This document shows positions 25,852-33,957 of a stretch of 64,000 bases of DNA, piece by piece. The stretch is from NCBI RefSeq assembly GCF_004791695.1, contig NZ_SRSO01000020.1, positions 39,838-103,837 on the forward strand. Reading direction: 5' to 3'. Every line of letters starts with the position of its first letter. Position 1 is the first letter of the stretch. This stretch comes from Flavivirga rizhaonensis. GTDB taxonomy: Bacteria > Bacteroidota > Bacteroidia > Flavobacteriales > Flavobacteriaceae. The notes beneath the pieces were generated by a model. The model was not told where the DNA came from, searched no databases, and worked only from the letters and a program-made list of their open reading frames with translations. The translations under genes were made by a program, and so were the position numbers.

Positions 25852-26883
25852 TTAATTGGCATTGGTAGAAATAGTAACACTTAAATTAGCCCCAGGAGCA
25901 ATTCTATCAGTAATATTGGTGATTTTTACTGTTGGAATACCATTGGTATATCCGAAATTATTAAATATAAAGGTACTGCCATCATAAATGCCCAGATCTA
26001 TACCGCCTGCACCAGAACCAATAGCAGGAGAGCCTCCTTGGAGGTGATAGTCATCACTATTGGGATTGAAAATATCATCAGTCGCACTAACAAAGTTTGG
26101 GTTCTGATTGTTAAGGTTGTTTGTTCCGTTTAAAGCAGTTACATTTCCCGATCCAATATTGTATGTTAAACAGTTTTCAAAAATGATCCCATCAGAATTT
26201 GGATCATAAGTACTACTTGTATTATAATAAAAAATGTTATTTTGTAATGTAATACTGCCTGTATCATCGTCAGCATTATAAACTGGATACCCAAAATATG
26301 GGCTTAAGAATACATTGTTTTTAATTGTTATGGATTGGTGATTTTTTAAACCTATATAGTAAGTGATAATATTGTTAGATATTATGGCGTTTGTATAGTT
26401 ATTGTTATTTGCATGACTACTTGTGTTACCAATTTCGTATATAATATTCCCTCTAATTATAACATTATCAACTCCGCCATTATTGAAAAGTAAACTTCCG
26501 TCAATAATATTGTTTTCAATAACTACGTTAGATATTCCTGTATTGCCACTAGTATAAAGATCATCGGTAATATGTAAACCAGATATGGTTGTATTGGATG
26601 CATTTGCTCCTAAAATTAAATCGTTAACCATAGTTTCTTTATCAGAATCACTATGCCCAAAGCCAATAATTGTAAGAGGTGTATTTACAGTAATAATGCC
26701 ATAGTTAATTACTGAAGCATGAACATAAATAACATCACCACTGTTAGCAGCGCTAATGGCACTTTGTAGATCACTATATTCGGCATTACTACCTATAGAG
26801 TTATCTACCGTAATTGTTGTTTGTGCGCTACATATAAAAGCAAATAACATAGTTGCACTTAAAAATAATTGTTTTGTTTTCAT
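25852..26883 (-). CDS. Exported right-handed beta-helix protein
   Basis: 343 aa. Signal peptide MKTKQLFLSATMLFAFICSA, then the pectate-lyase-like entry pattern (EYSDLQSAISAANSGDVIYV), then Asn-rich parallel beta-helix coils (NVVIENNIIDGSLLF, NVIIRGNIIYEIG, AIISNNIITYY, ITIKNNVFLS) over residues 70-215. The end carries SPAIGSGAGGIDLGIYDG, as in other flavobacterial choice-of-anchor-like beta-helix proteins. No catalytic residues can be assigned and no sorting domain is present. The T9SS-tagged partner follows after 1 nt and may work with it on the surface. Confidence 0.75.
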   Translation of the reverse strand: MKTKQLFLSATMLFAFICSAQTTITVDNSIGSNAEYSDLQSAISAANSGDVIYVHASVINYGIITVNTPLTIIGFGHSDSDKETMVNDLILGANASNTTISGLHITDDLYTSGNTGISNVVIENNIIDGSLLFNNGGVDNVIIRGNIIYEIGNTSSHANNNNYTNAIISNNIITYYIGLKNHQSITIKNNVFLSPYFGYPVYNADDDTGSITLQNNIFYYNTSSTYDPNSDGIIFENCLTYNIGSGNVTALNGTNNLNNQNPNFVSATDDIFNPNSDDYHLQGGSPAIGSGAGGIDLGIYDGSTFIFNNFGYTNGIPTVKITNITDRIAPGANLSVTISTNAN

Positions 26884-26975
26884 TTTTTTTGAGATTAATT
26901 AATAGCTATTTTAAATTTTAAGAGGTAACACTCAAGATGAATTAGAATGTTACCCCTTAGTGGCACTTACAAAAT

Positions 26976-27197
26976 TTACTGAGTAATAATAGTTTTGGTT
27001 GATATATTCGTAAATATGCTATTAGTAACAGTATATTCTGTAGTGATTTCTATAATGATTTCCGTTCCTTCAAGATTAGCGGTAGCTACATCATTTAAAT
27101 TTTTGAAAGTTTCTTCTTGTGATGGACTATTTGAATCATTTGATAAGTAAGCCAATAAAGCAATTGCTAAAATTGTTAAAAAACAGATTTTCCTCAT
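26976..27197 (-). CDS. Small exported protein (73 aa), unassigned
   Basis: A hydrophobic leader (MRKICFLTILAIALLAYL) and a Ser/Asn/Glu-rich mature part ending in beta-prone Thr/Ile repeats (TEIIIEITTEYTVTN). No recognisable family. It lies between the beta-helix gene and the divergent TPR-kinase gene at 27391, one of three tiny exported products close to the TPR kinases in this region. Confidence 0.5.
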   Translation of the reverse strand: MRKICFLTILAIALLAYLSNDSNSPSQEETFKNLNDVATANLEGTEIIIEITTEYTVTNSIFTNISTKTIITQ

Positions 27198-27362
27198 AAT
27201 TGTTTAATAATTATTATCATAATCTGTAGGTAGAATAAACGAAAGATTTAAAGCAGAAAACATTACGTTTTATTTTTGTCAATATTACAGTTTAAATAGA
27301 GTGATTACAATCCGTAAATTCCCGTAATTTTAATAGAATCTAATATTTAAGAAAAAAAACTC

Positions 27363-27374
27363 CTACTTTAGTAG
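27363..27374. promoter_or_regulatory. CTACTTTAGTAG dyad upstream of the TPR-kinase operon
   Basis: Arms CTACT and AGTAG around TT, ending 16 nt before the kinase ATG. Its core TACTTTAGTA is identical to 11216-11225, near another LuxR-type gene. It is a possible operator for the LuxR-type regulator encoded in this operon. Confidence 0.35.
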
Positions 27375-27390
27375 TGTTATTTTTTACCAA

Positions 27391-29412
27391 ATGAAGTTGC
27401 ATCAATTTCTGTTATTTTTCTTTTTATATTTTAACTATTTACAGGCTCAAAAAGCAAACATCCATGATAAAAGTTATGAGATAAACCAATTCATTAAAAA
27501 AGGAGATAGTTTAAATAAACTCCCTGATCATGATGCGGCTTTAAATACTTATCAAATGGGTTTGGCAATGGCTTTAGATAATAATAGCCATGCACAGGCA
27601 GCGATATTGTATAAAAAAATAGGAGTTTATTATCATAAAAAACAACAATATAGTATAGCTGAAATCAATTATAGAAGAGGTTTGAAACGGGATAGTATAT
27701 CTACTGTTGCTGGTGATTTATATTTTAATATATCACTAATTAAAAAAGCTGTGGGGCAAAATGACAGTATTATGCCTTATTTGGAAACAAGCTTGGGTTT
27801 ATTTAATAACCATGAAATTAATAAGGGGGCTTGTAATGCTTATTTAAGTGCCGGAATTAATTATAAGGAAAGACAACTCTACGAAAAGGCACTTAAATAT
27901 TTGATTAAGTCATATAAGGGTTTTCAGATTTTTAATAATAAGAAAAAACTAGCAGATGTTTGTTCAATTATAGGCAATGTGCAAAATCATTTGAAGAACT
28001 ACAATCAAGCTTTATATTATTATCAGAAAGCACTTAAATATCAAAAGGAAACTAATCATATGCAAGGTTTGGGTAGAACTTATGTTAATATTGCTAATAC
28101 TTCTGATAATTTAAAAAAATATGATTCTGCAATTTTCTATTACAAAAGAGGATTAAAATTTCTTGAATCCAAAAATAAAAGTAAAGCAACGGCCATGTAT
28201 AATTTGGCGGATACATATTTAACTATTGGAGAAACAAAGTTAGCCGAGAATTATTTTAAAGGATCAATTAGGCTTAGTAAGACTTTAACAGATACCATAT
28301 CTTTTTTGTACGGCTATAATGGTCTTATTAATTTGTACTTAAAAGAAGGTTCTTTCAAAAGGGCAGAAATGTATTTGGATAGCTTGTCTCCTTTGGCGCA
28401 ATTAGTTTCAGATAAAGTTGTGACGCTAAATTATTATGAAAATCAATCTGAGTTTTACAATAAGATTAAGAATTACAAAGGAGCGTACGAATATCAGTTA
28501 CATTATAACAACCTTTACAAAGAAATTTATAATAAGGAGCAAGCAGAAGTTATTCAAAATCTAGAAATACAGTTTGATAATACCAACAAAGAGAATGAGA
28601 TATTAAAACTGACACTTACAAATAAAAATAATGAGCTTAGATTGGTTGAAAAGAATAGAGATATTGAGAATAAAAATCGTTTACTTATAATTTTGGTATT
28701 CGTTGTTGTTTCTCTGATAGTTTTATATTACGCTCTGCGCCAAAAGCAAAAAGGCATAGCGCAACATCTAAAGATTGAAAAATTAGAAGCCATTTATAAT
28801 GGACAAGAAATAATAAAGAAACGTATAGCCAGAGATCTACATGACATTATTACAACTAATTTTGATGGACTTCGACTCAAAATATTGGCGTTAAAACGAT
28901 CTAAACATATTAATTCTTCTATAGATACTATTACTAAAGATCTAAAGAATGTTAACCAACAAATAAGGGTGGTTTCGCATAGGTTATATCCTTTAGAAAT
29001 CCAAGTCGGTAAACAGAAATTTACTGATATTATAAAATCGAGACTTTCTGAGTTCCAATTATATGGTAATGTTTATGTAGAACTAGAGGTGCCGTTACCA
29101 AAAGAACTCGATACTACTAGTTTGATAATTCAAAATAATTTCTATGGTATTTTACTGGAGGTCCTTAACAATATTGAAAAGCATTCGCATGCGACTAAAC
29201 TTACCTTAAATAGTTTTATTGAGAATAAGAGAATGCATTTTATATTTTTGGACAATGGCATAGGAATAGAGCAAAATTCGAAAGAAGGAATTGGCATATT
29301 GAATATAAAACAACGGTGTGAAATACTTGAGGGTTCTTGTTCAATTAAAAAGGTTGAATCTGGGACAGAAGTCTATGTTAATTTTCCATTAAAAAAGCCA
29401 TGCAATGACTAA
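27391..29412 (+). CDS. TPR-containing sensor histidine kinase (NarX/DesK-like HisKA_3 type)
   Basis: 673 aa. Signal sequence, then six or more TPR units over residues 30-400 in the periplasm (YYYQKALKYQKETNHMQGLG is typical). A coiled coil (about 395-430) leads to a transmembrane helix (LLIILVFVVVSLIVLYYAL). The cytoplasmic part has the dimerisation motif KKRIARDLHDIITTNFDGL with phospho-acceptor His484 and an ATPase domain (EVLNNIEKHSHATKL; DNGIGI; GIGILNIKQRCEIL). It pairs with the NarL-type regulator that overlaps it by 8 nt. The signal sensed is unknown; periplasmic TPRs imply a peptide or protein ligand. Confidence 0.9.
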   Translation: MKLHQFLLFFFLYFNYLQAQKANIHDKSYEINQFIKKGDSLNKLPDHDAALNTYQMGLAMALDNNSHAQAAILYKKIGVYYHKKQQYSIAEINYRRGLKRDSISTVAGDLYFNISLIKKAVGQNDSIMPYLETSLGLFNNHEINKGACNAYLSAGINYKERQLYEKALKYLIKSYKGFQIFNNKKKLADVCSIIGNVQNHLKNYNQALYYYQKALKYQKETNHMQGLGRTYVNIANTSDNLKKYDSAIFYYKRGLKFLESKNKSKATAMYNLADTYLTIGETKLAENYFKGSIRLSKTLTDTISFLYGYNGLINLYLKEGSFKRAEMYLDSLSPLAQLVSDKVVTLNYYENQSEFYNKIKNYKGAYEYQLHYNNLYKEIYNKEQAEVIQNLEIQFDNTNKENEILKLTLTNKNNELRLVEKNRDIENKNRLLIILVFVVVSLIVLYYALRQKQKGIAQHLKIEKLEAIYNGQEIIKKRIARDLHDIITTNFDGLRLKILALKRSKHINSSIDTITKDLKNVNQQIRVVSHRLYPLEIQVGKQKFTDIIKSRLSEFQLYGNVYVELEVPLPKELDTTSLIIQNNFYGILLEVLNNIEKHSHATKLTLNSFIENKRMHFIFLDNGIGIEQNSKEGIGILNIKQRCEILEGSCSIKKVESGTEVYVNFPLKKPCND

Positions 29413-30049
29413 AACAGTTGATATACTAATTGTAGACGACTCTCTTATTTTTTCTCAAGCTTTGTCATCTCTATTGAAACAATATCCAAATCAAGTTAAT
29501 AGTGTGCAAATAGTGCACAATTACCAAGAAGCACTTCGTATTTTATCTATGCGCAAAATTACTACGTTAATATTGGATTTAAATTTTGAGTCTCAAGAAT
29601 ACACAGGGTTTGATATAGCAAAAAAAGTGAAAGAGTTTTATCCAGAAATCAAAATTATTATACTAACTCAACAGGCAAAGATAGATAACTATGAAACCTT
29701 GTTTAATGATATTAATGTAGATGGTTATTTAGATAAACGCGTGGGGATTGAAGAAGCCCTGGAAGCATTATCAAGTGTTGCGAAAGGTGAAAAGTATATT
29801 GATAGAAATATTAAAGCCATGCTGGAAATCGGAAAATGGTTAGATATTTCAAAAAGAGAACGAGAAATTGCGGACTTATTATCACAAGGACTCACACAAA
29901 AAGAAATAGCTAAACAGCTTTTTATAAGTAATCGTACAGTAGAGACCCATATAAAAAACTTAACAAAAAGAATAGGTGCAAAAAATACAGCGCATTTAGT
30001 TACAATTTATACTAAATACATAAACGGAAATAGAGAAGGATATATTTAG
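29405..30049 (+). CDS. NarL/FixJ-type response regulator
   Basis: 214 aa. The receiver domain (residues 5-125) has acidic pocket DD at 11-12, phospho-acceptor Asp58 (TLILDLNF), Thr in IIILTQQAK and Lys in YLDKRVG. The C-terminal LuxR HTH reads ISKREREIADLLSQGLTQKE, then IAKQLFISNRTVETHIKNL. It is the cognate partner of the overlapping TPR kinase. Binding to the CTACTTTAGTAG dyad upstream of the operon is a guess based on position. Confidence 0.92.
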   Translation: MTKTVDILIVDDSLIFSQALSSLLKQYPNQVNSVQIVHNYQEALRILSMRKITTLILDLNFESQEYTGFDIAKKVKEFYPEIKIIILTQQAKIDNYETLFNDINVDGYLDKRVGIEEALEALSSVAKGEKYIDRNIKAMLEIGKWLDISKREREIADLLSQGLTQKEIAKQLFISNRTVETHIKNLTKRIGAKNTAHLVTIYTKYINGNREGYI

Positions 30050-30062
30050 TTATTAATTAATC

Positions 30063-30104
30063 AACCAATTTCAAAGTATATTAAAAAACACTTTGAAATT
30101 GGTT
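30063..30104. terminator. 15-bp hairpin between convergent genes
   Basis: AACCAATTTCAAAGT and ACTTTGAAATTGGTT are exact reverse complements around a 12-nt loop. It lies just after the response regulator and just after (on the other strand) the 51-aa lipoprotein gene, so it probably ends both transcripts. T-tracts are weak. Confidence 0.6.
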
Positions 30105-30119
30105 TAAAATAGACCAGTA

Positions 30120-30275
30120 CTAGTCGTTAGGATCAATTGGAGGGTTTGGATCTTTTTTGTTTGGATCGATTGTAACGACTTCGGTAGAATCATCTGTTTC
30201 ATCTTGTATTGTACAAGAAAAAAGCACTAGATTTAAAATAAATAGCAATGAGAGTAATTTAATAGCATTTTTCAT
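30120..30275 (-). CDS. Small lipoprotein (51 aa)
   Basis: Starts MKNAIKLLSLLFILNLVLFS and reaches a good lipobox Cys (LVLFSC), followed by a very short acidic/proline tail (PNKKDPNPPIDPND). Codons are in frame from an ATG at 30275 to a TAG at 30120. The tail recalls the DPNDKK stretch of the 79-aa lipoprotein at 33340. No family recognised. The upstream gap carries a GTTTAAC-TTTT-GTTAAAC dyad at 30292-30309. Confidence 0.55.
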   Translation of the reverse strand: MKNAIKLLSLLFILNLVLFSCTIQDETDDSTEVVTIDPNKKDPNPPIDPND

Positions 30276-30581
30276 TTTACTGAGTTTATAAGTTTAACTT
30301 TTGTTAAACCTATCTCAGAAAAGCACTAAAAACTATCTAGAATTATTATTTGCTATTATCTAATTATTATTCATTATAAATGGAGTTCTATTAATATGAT
30401 TTCATATGGGTTTTTTACTATTCACCTCAGTTGCTTAAAAAAAGGAATTCTTTTAATAGCTCCAGTGAGATTTATTTTTGGTTGGAAAGATGAGAACAAA
30501 GTTTAAATTTTTGTTTCTCTTAAAGTTAATTCAATTTTGAGTATAATTATGGACACTTTTGTTGAATTGTAAGTATAGGTT
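30276..30581. other. Intergenic region without a supported gene
   Basis: About 306 AT-rich nt between the small lipoprotein start and the LytTR regulator stop. It includes the perfect dyad GTTTAAC-N4-GTTAAAC at 30292-30309, close upstream of the lipoprotein start. Nothing else is supported. Confidence 0.5.
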
Positions 30582-31310
30582 TTACAATTTTTTAATAAGT
30601 TTATTGAAAGATTCTTTGTAACAATTTTGTACAACAAAAGTTTCTCCACACCCAATAAGTTTTATTTGTTTTCCTTCCTCAATCGTTTCTATTTCGTTAA
30701 TATTTATAGCATAGCTACGATGTATTCTTAAAATGCTTTTTACTTTTAAAATACTTAAAGTCTTTTTAAAATTTTTACTTAGAGTGATTTTTGGTGTTGG
30801 AGTATCTTTGAAAAAAATATGCGTATAACTGCCATCTGCCTTAATATAATTGACTGATTCGGTGGAATATTTCTTATAGACATAAGTTCCGTTTTCTTTA
30901 ATAAAAAAGTAATTTTCACTAAAAGATGTTAAATAATTATCATCAGAGCTAATTATCTTGTCTATTACATCTAGTAGTTGAAATTTATTAAAGGGCTTTG
31001 ATAGAAAAAAATCCGGAAAAGTCGCATTAGCTCTTCTAAATGTTTTTTTATCCTTCAAGGCAGTAATATAGATTACAAAAATATCTTTAATTTTTTTTAT
31101 TTCTTCAACTGTTTTAACGCCATCAATTTTCCCTTCAAGATCAATGTCAGCCAAGATAATGTCAACTGTATTTTTTTTTACAAAATCAATGGCTTCTTCT
31201 CCCTTGGGAAAAATGCCTGAAATAATATACCCAACATTAATAAGTAAATCTTTTAAGTACAGAACAGTATCATAATCGTCTTCTACTATCAATATTTTTA
31301 CCGTTTCCAT
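30582..31310 (-). CDS. LytTR-family response regulator
   Basis: 242 aa. The receiver domain shows acidic residues EDD at 10-12, phospho-acceptor Asp55 (IILADIDLEG), Thr in IYITALKD and Lys in LSKPFNK. The C-terminal LytTR DNA-binding domain (about residues 140-242) includes ESVNYIKADGSYTHIFFKD and ILRIHRSYAININEI. LytTR proteins bind paired 9-bp direct repeats with AT-rich spacers. The start codon lies right at the stop of the TPR kinase encoded upstream, so this is the cognate pair. Confidence 0.92.
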   Translation of the reverse strand: METVKILIVEDDYDTVLYLKDLLINVGYIISGIFPKGEEAIDFVKKNTVDIILADIDLEGKIDGVKTVEEIKKIKDIFVIYITALKDKKTFRRANATFPDFFLSKPFNKFQLLDVIDKIISSDDNYLTSFSENYFFIKENGTYVYKKYSTESVNYIKADGSYTHIFFKDTPTPKITLSKNFKKTLSILKVKSILRIHRSYAININEIETIEEGKQIKLIGCGETFVVQNCYKESFNKLIKKL

Positions 31311-33260
31311 TTAATCAATTTTTAGTTTTAGATTAAGTTTGGTTTTGTTGTCTTCATTAATAATATACAGCTCTGCTGGAATTTTTTTCGAAAGAGAATA
31401 CATTAATATCATTCCGTCTCCTTTTCCCATAGCAGATTTAGGATCCCATCTTTTCCCATTTGTTGAAACATATATGTTTATCACTTTTTTGTCACTTACA
31501 TTTAGAACAATATCGATATTATTTTCTTTTCTGACTGAAAACCCATGCTTAAAAGCATTTGTAATAAATTCGGAAATGATTTTACCAATCAAAGATGCTT
31601 TTTTTGAAGTTATTTTAATCGGTGTTAACTCAAAATGGCTAGATACTTTATAATCTGGGTATATAAAAATTAAAGTGTTAATTAAAATACTACAATAATC
31701 ATTGAGATCAACATGTGTATGATAGTTACTCTGCTCCAAGAGGGAATGAAGTATTAGTTGAGATTCTGTTGAAGCCTCTAATTCTTTTACATGAGAGTTG
31801 CTTTTATCATTCGTTTTTAATTTTGATATTCCTCTTTTGATAGAAGTAAGGTTTTGTTTTGTTCTATGGCTGAATTCTTTATACAGTTCTCTTCTGTATT
31901 TGGAAGATTGCCATATTAAATACAGAACAATAAGTATAAGAATGGTAATTCCACTAATTAGAGTAATAATAATCCTATTGTTTTTAATTTCCTGTTCTTG
32001 TTCCTGAACTTTCTTCTGGGCTTTTGTTTTTTCTTTTAGATTTTCATCGACTTCAAGTCGGATCCTGGCAAATTCATCAGTTACAGAATTTTCTACCTTT
32101 TCTACTTGATCGAGTGTAGAATAAAACTCTTCAATAAAGCTAACATTGCCTTTTCCAAATTTATTTAGTGTAAGGATGCGTAAAGCATTTAATACATCTC
32201 GTTGGTTTTGATAATCTCCAGATAATTTTTTTGCCTCTAAAGCATATTGGAAAGATTTTTCAGGATTATTGATAAAATGATAGTATTCGGATAAATGTAG
32301 AAGGCTAATCATTATTCCTGTCAAATGATTTTTTCGCTTTCGTATAGAAAGGGCTTCTTCCATATCTTTTAAAACATTTTCTGTATTTCCACTCAATAAT
32401 CTTGTATGGGACATATTATCTAAAACCCTGGCTTTGACTATTGGGTGCTCTTCTAATAATTTTTTATACGGTTGTATGCTGTCAAAATATGTAAAGGCAT
32501 TATCAAAATCTCCATTATTTTTATAAGCTACAATGATATTATTTATGGACTCTACAGTTAGGATTGGTTTATCTTTTAATGTTTTTAATAACGCTAGCGC
32601 TTTTTTATGATATTTTATGGAAACTGAAAGTTTTTTTAACTCATTATTGGTTATTCCCAGATTATTATATGCAGACCCTATGTATAATTTATTATTTGTT
32701 TTCGAAAGATATTCTAATGCTTGCCTGGTCACTTCTTCACTTCCTTTATAATCTCGCTTGTTTTTTTGAATAATTGCCATATTCAAAAGCATCTTTCCAG
32801 TTTGATAATTATTTTTCAAAAATTTAAAGTACTTGGAACCTTGATAGTAATGATGGTATGCACTATCTATAATTTGATGTTTTTGATAGAAATATGCTGT
32901 AAAACTATGTGTTTGGGCAATATGTAGTGTATCTTTAATGAGCTTTGAAAAATTGAGAGACAACGGATAATAGTGTAAGAAACTATCTTTGGGTTTCAAA
33001 GGGTACGAGAGTTTTACCAATTGGAATAATGATTTTGCAACAAGACTATCAATATGATGTTTTTCGGCTAGTTTCTTTGCTTTAATAGTATGACTAAATC
33101 GAACAGAGTCATTTAAAGAACGATTGTTAGATTGATTTATAAGCGAATCAATTTTACTTAATAATGTTATATCTTTATTCAACCTAGATTTAGAAGAATT
33201 GGTCGTGCAATTAACAACTAGGAACAAGGTTATAAATAACTTTAAATACCATCGAATCAT
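31311..33260 (-). CDS. TPR-containing sensor histidine kinase (HisKA_2-like)
   Basis: 649 aa. The export signal ends at a possible lipidation Cys (LFLVVNCTTN). TPR repeats occupy about residues 45-380 (KMLLNMAIIQKNKRDYKGSE; GSAYNNLGITNNELKKLSVS). A coiled coil and one transmembrane helix (about 430-450) follow. The phosphoacceptor motif EFSHRTKQNLTSIKRG places His465 in a HisKA_2/LytS-like context, and the ATPase box has ISEFITNAFKHGF with a GKGDGMILM lid. It is cotranscribed with the LytTR regulator downstream. A nearly empty gap separates it from the small lipoprotein unit. Confidence 0.88.
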   Translation of the reverse strand: MIRWYLKLFITLFLVVNCTTNSSKSRLNKDITLLSKIDSLINQSNNRSLNDSVRFSHTIKAKKLAEKHHIDSLVAKSLFQLVKLSYPLKPKDSFLHYYPLSLNFSKLIKDTLHIAQTHSFTAYFYQKHQIIDSAYHHYYQGSKYFKFLKNNYQTGKMLLNMAIIQKNKRDYKGSEEVTRQALEYLSKTNNKLYIGSAYNNLGITNNELKKLSVSIKYHKKALALLKTLKDKPILTVESINNIIVAYKNNGDFDNAFTYFDSIQPYKKLLEEHPIVKARVLDNMSHTRLLSGNTENVLKDMEEALSIRKRKNHLTGIMISLLHLSEYYHFINNPEKSFQYALEAKKLSGDYQNQRDVLNALRILTLNKFGKGNVSFIEEFYSTLDQVEKVENSVTDEFARIRLEVDENLKEKTKAQKKVQEQEQEIKNNRIIITLISGITILILIVLYLIWQSSKYRRELYKEFSHRTKQNLTSIKRGISKLKTNDKSNSHVKELEASTESQLILHSLLEQSNYHTHVDLNDYCSILINTLIFIYPDYKVSSHFELTPIKITSKKASLIGKIISEFITNAFKHGFSVRKENNIDIVLNVSDKKVINIYVSTNGKRWDPKSAMGKGDGMILMYSLSKKIPAELYIINEDNKTKLNLKLKID

Positions 33261-33276
33261 ATAGTTACAAATCTAT

Positions 33277-33316
33277 TTAAAAAATAATACCCTACAAATT
33301 AATGCAGGGTATTATT
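33277..33316 (-). terminator. Terminator of the 79-aa lipoprotein gene
   Basis: AATAATACCCT (33283-33293) and AGGGTATTATT (33306-33316) form a perfect 11-bp stem. Read on the minus strand, the stem is followed by a run of T. It separates the small lipoprotein from the downstream kinase gene, so the lipoprotein has its own transcript. Confidence 0.75.
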
Positions 33317-33339
33317 ACTTATTGCTGTTGGGCAATGTT

Positions 33340-33579
33340 CTAATTACCTGGGTTGCCAACAATATCGCCTTGATCTCCAGTAGCTTTAATTTTATTGATA
33401 ATGGAATCTTGTATTTTTATATGTCCCTTTTTATCGTTAGGGTCTCCTACAATATCGCCTTGATCTCCAGTTGCATAAACATTTGATTTTTGAGGTTCTG
33501 ATATTATTACATTATCAACACTACATGATGCTAAAAAGCCTAATATATATATAACTATTATTAATTTAACTGTTTTCAT
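33340..33579 (-). CDS. Small lipoprotein with duplicated ATGDQGDIVG motif
   Basis: 79 aa. The signal MKTVKLIIVIYILGFLASC has a clear lipobox (FLASC). The mature peptide contains the decapeptide ATGDQGDIVG twice (followed by DPND and NPGN), separated by a basic-hydrophobic linker, and ends 5 residues after the second copy. No family recognised. Its own terminator and structured leader (33602-33641) suggest a separately expressed product. It lies directly upstream of the TPR kinase, so it may be sensed by it or regulated with it. Confidence 0.65.
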   Translation of the reverse strand: MKTVKLIIVIYILGFLASCSVDNVIISEPQKSNVYATGDQGDIVGDPNDKKGHIKIQDSIINKIKATGDQGDIVGNPGN

Positions 33580-33601
33580 TTTTTCAGTATTTAAAAATTA
33601 G

Positions 33602-33641
33602 GCAAACCAGTTCCTGTTCGAGGATTATTCGAAAGGTTTGC
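33602..33641. promoter_or_regulatory. Stem-loop in the leader of the 79-aa lipoprotein
   Basis: GCAAACC (33602-33608) pairs with GGTTTGC (33635-33641), and inside it TTCGA (33617-33621) pairs with TCGAA (33629-33633). On the minus strand it lies about 25 nt upstream of the lipoprotein ATG, in its probable 5' untranslated region. Confidence 0.45.
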
Positions 33642-33680
33642 TTGAATTCATTTTTTTGAAATACTGGGAGACTATTTCTG

Positions 33681-33760
33681 GTCTGGGAGAATTAAAGAAG
33701 TCAAAGCAAGGTTTTGTAACTTCCTCCCAGACAGTCACGCTGCCTTGCTTTTTCTTCTTT
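33681..33760. ncRNA. Interleaved inverted repeats (pseudoknot-like structured element)
   Basis: GTCTGGGAG (33681-33689) is complementary to CTCCCAGAC (33724-33732). AAAGAAGTCAAAGCAAGG (33694-33711) pairs at 15 of 18 positions with 33743-33760. The two stems interleave rather than nest, as in an H-type pseudoknot. A second CTGGGAGA at 33664 could compete for the first stem. It could be a structured RNA or cis-acting leader; which strand is transcribed is unknown. Not a known Rfam family to my eye. Confidence 0.35.
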
Positions 33761-33903
33761 ACTTTTTAAAAAGATTTAAATCTCTATTGCAAATTGAGAT
33801 TTGAACGTTCTTGAAATATTTCTTGTACAAAGGAAGTTCTTTAGTTCTCAAAATTTTAGACAGGAAATAGAAGAAAATGACAAGTTTTTGTCCAACTTTT
33901 GTC

Positions 33904-33930
33904 AATAGTTTCTTATATTAAGAAACTATT
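33904..33930. promoter_or_regulatory. Palindromic operator candidate for the NACHT cassette
   Basis: AATAGTTTCTTA-TAT-TAAGAAACTATT: perfect 12-bp arms, 3-nt centre, ending 27 nt before the ATG at 33958. It overlaps the place where the promoter should be, so it is a likely repressor-binding site controlling the cassette. Confidence 0.55.
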
Positions 33931-33957
33931 TGAATGAATTACTAAACTTAATACAGA

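Larger units (their letters stand above)
33580..33957. other. Structured intergenic region between the small lipoprotein and the NACHT cassette
   Basis: 378 nt without a gene. It holds a stem-loop (33602-33641), two interleaved long-range stems (33681-33760) and the 27-nt palindrome (33904-33930) described separately. The rest is AT-rich promoter-type DNA for the two divergent transcripts. Confidence 0.55.

Noticed and set aside
30396..30506. 36-codon frame in the gap between the 51-aa lipoprotein and the LytTR regulator
   Set aside because: No signal, no conserved pattern and no distinct promoter or terminator; too short to support.
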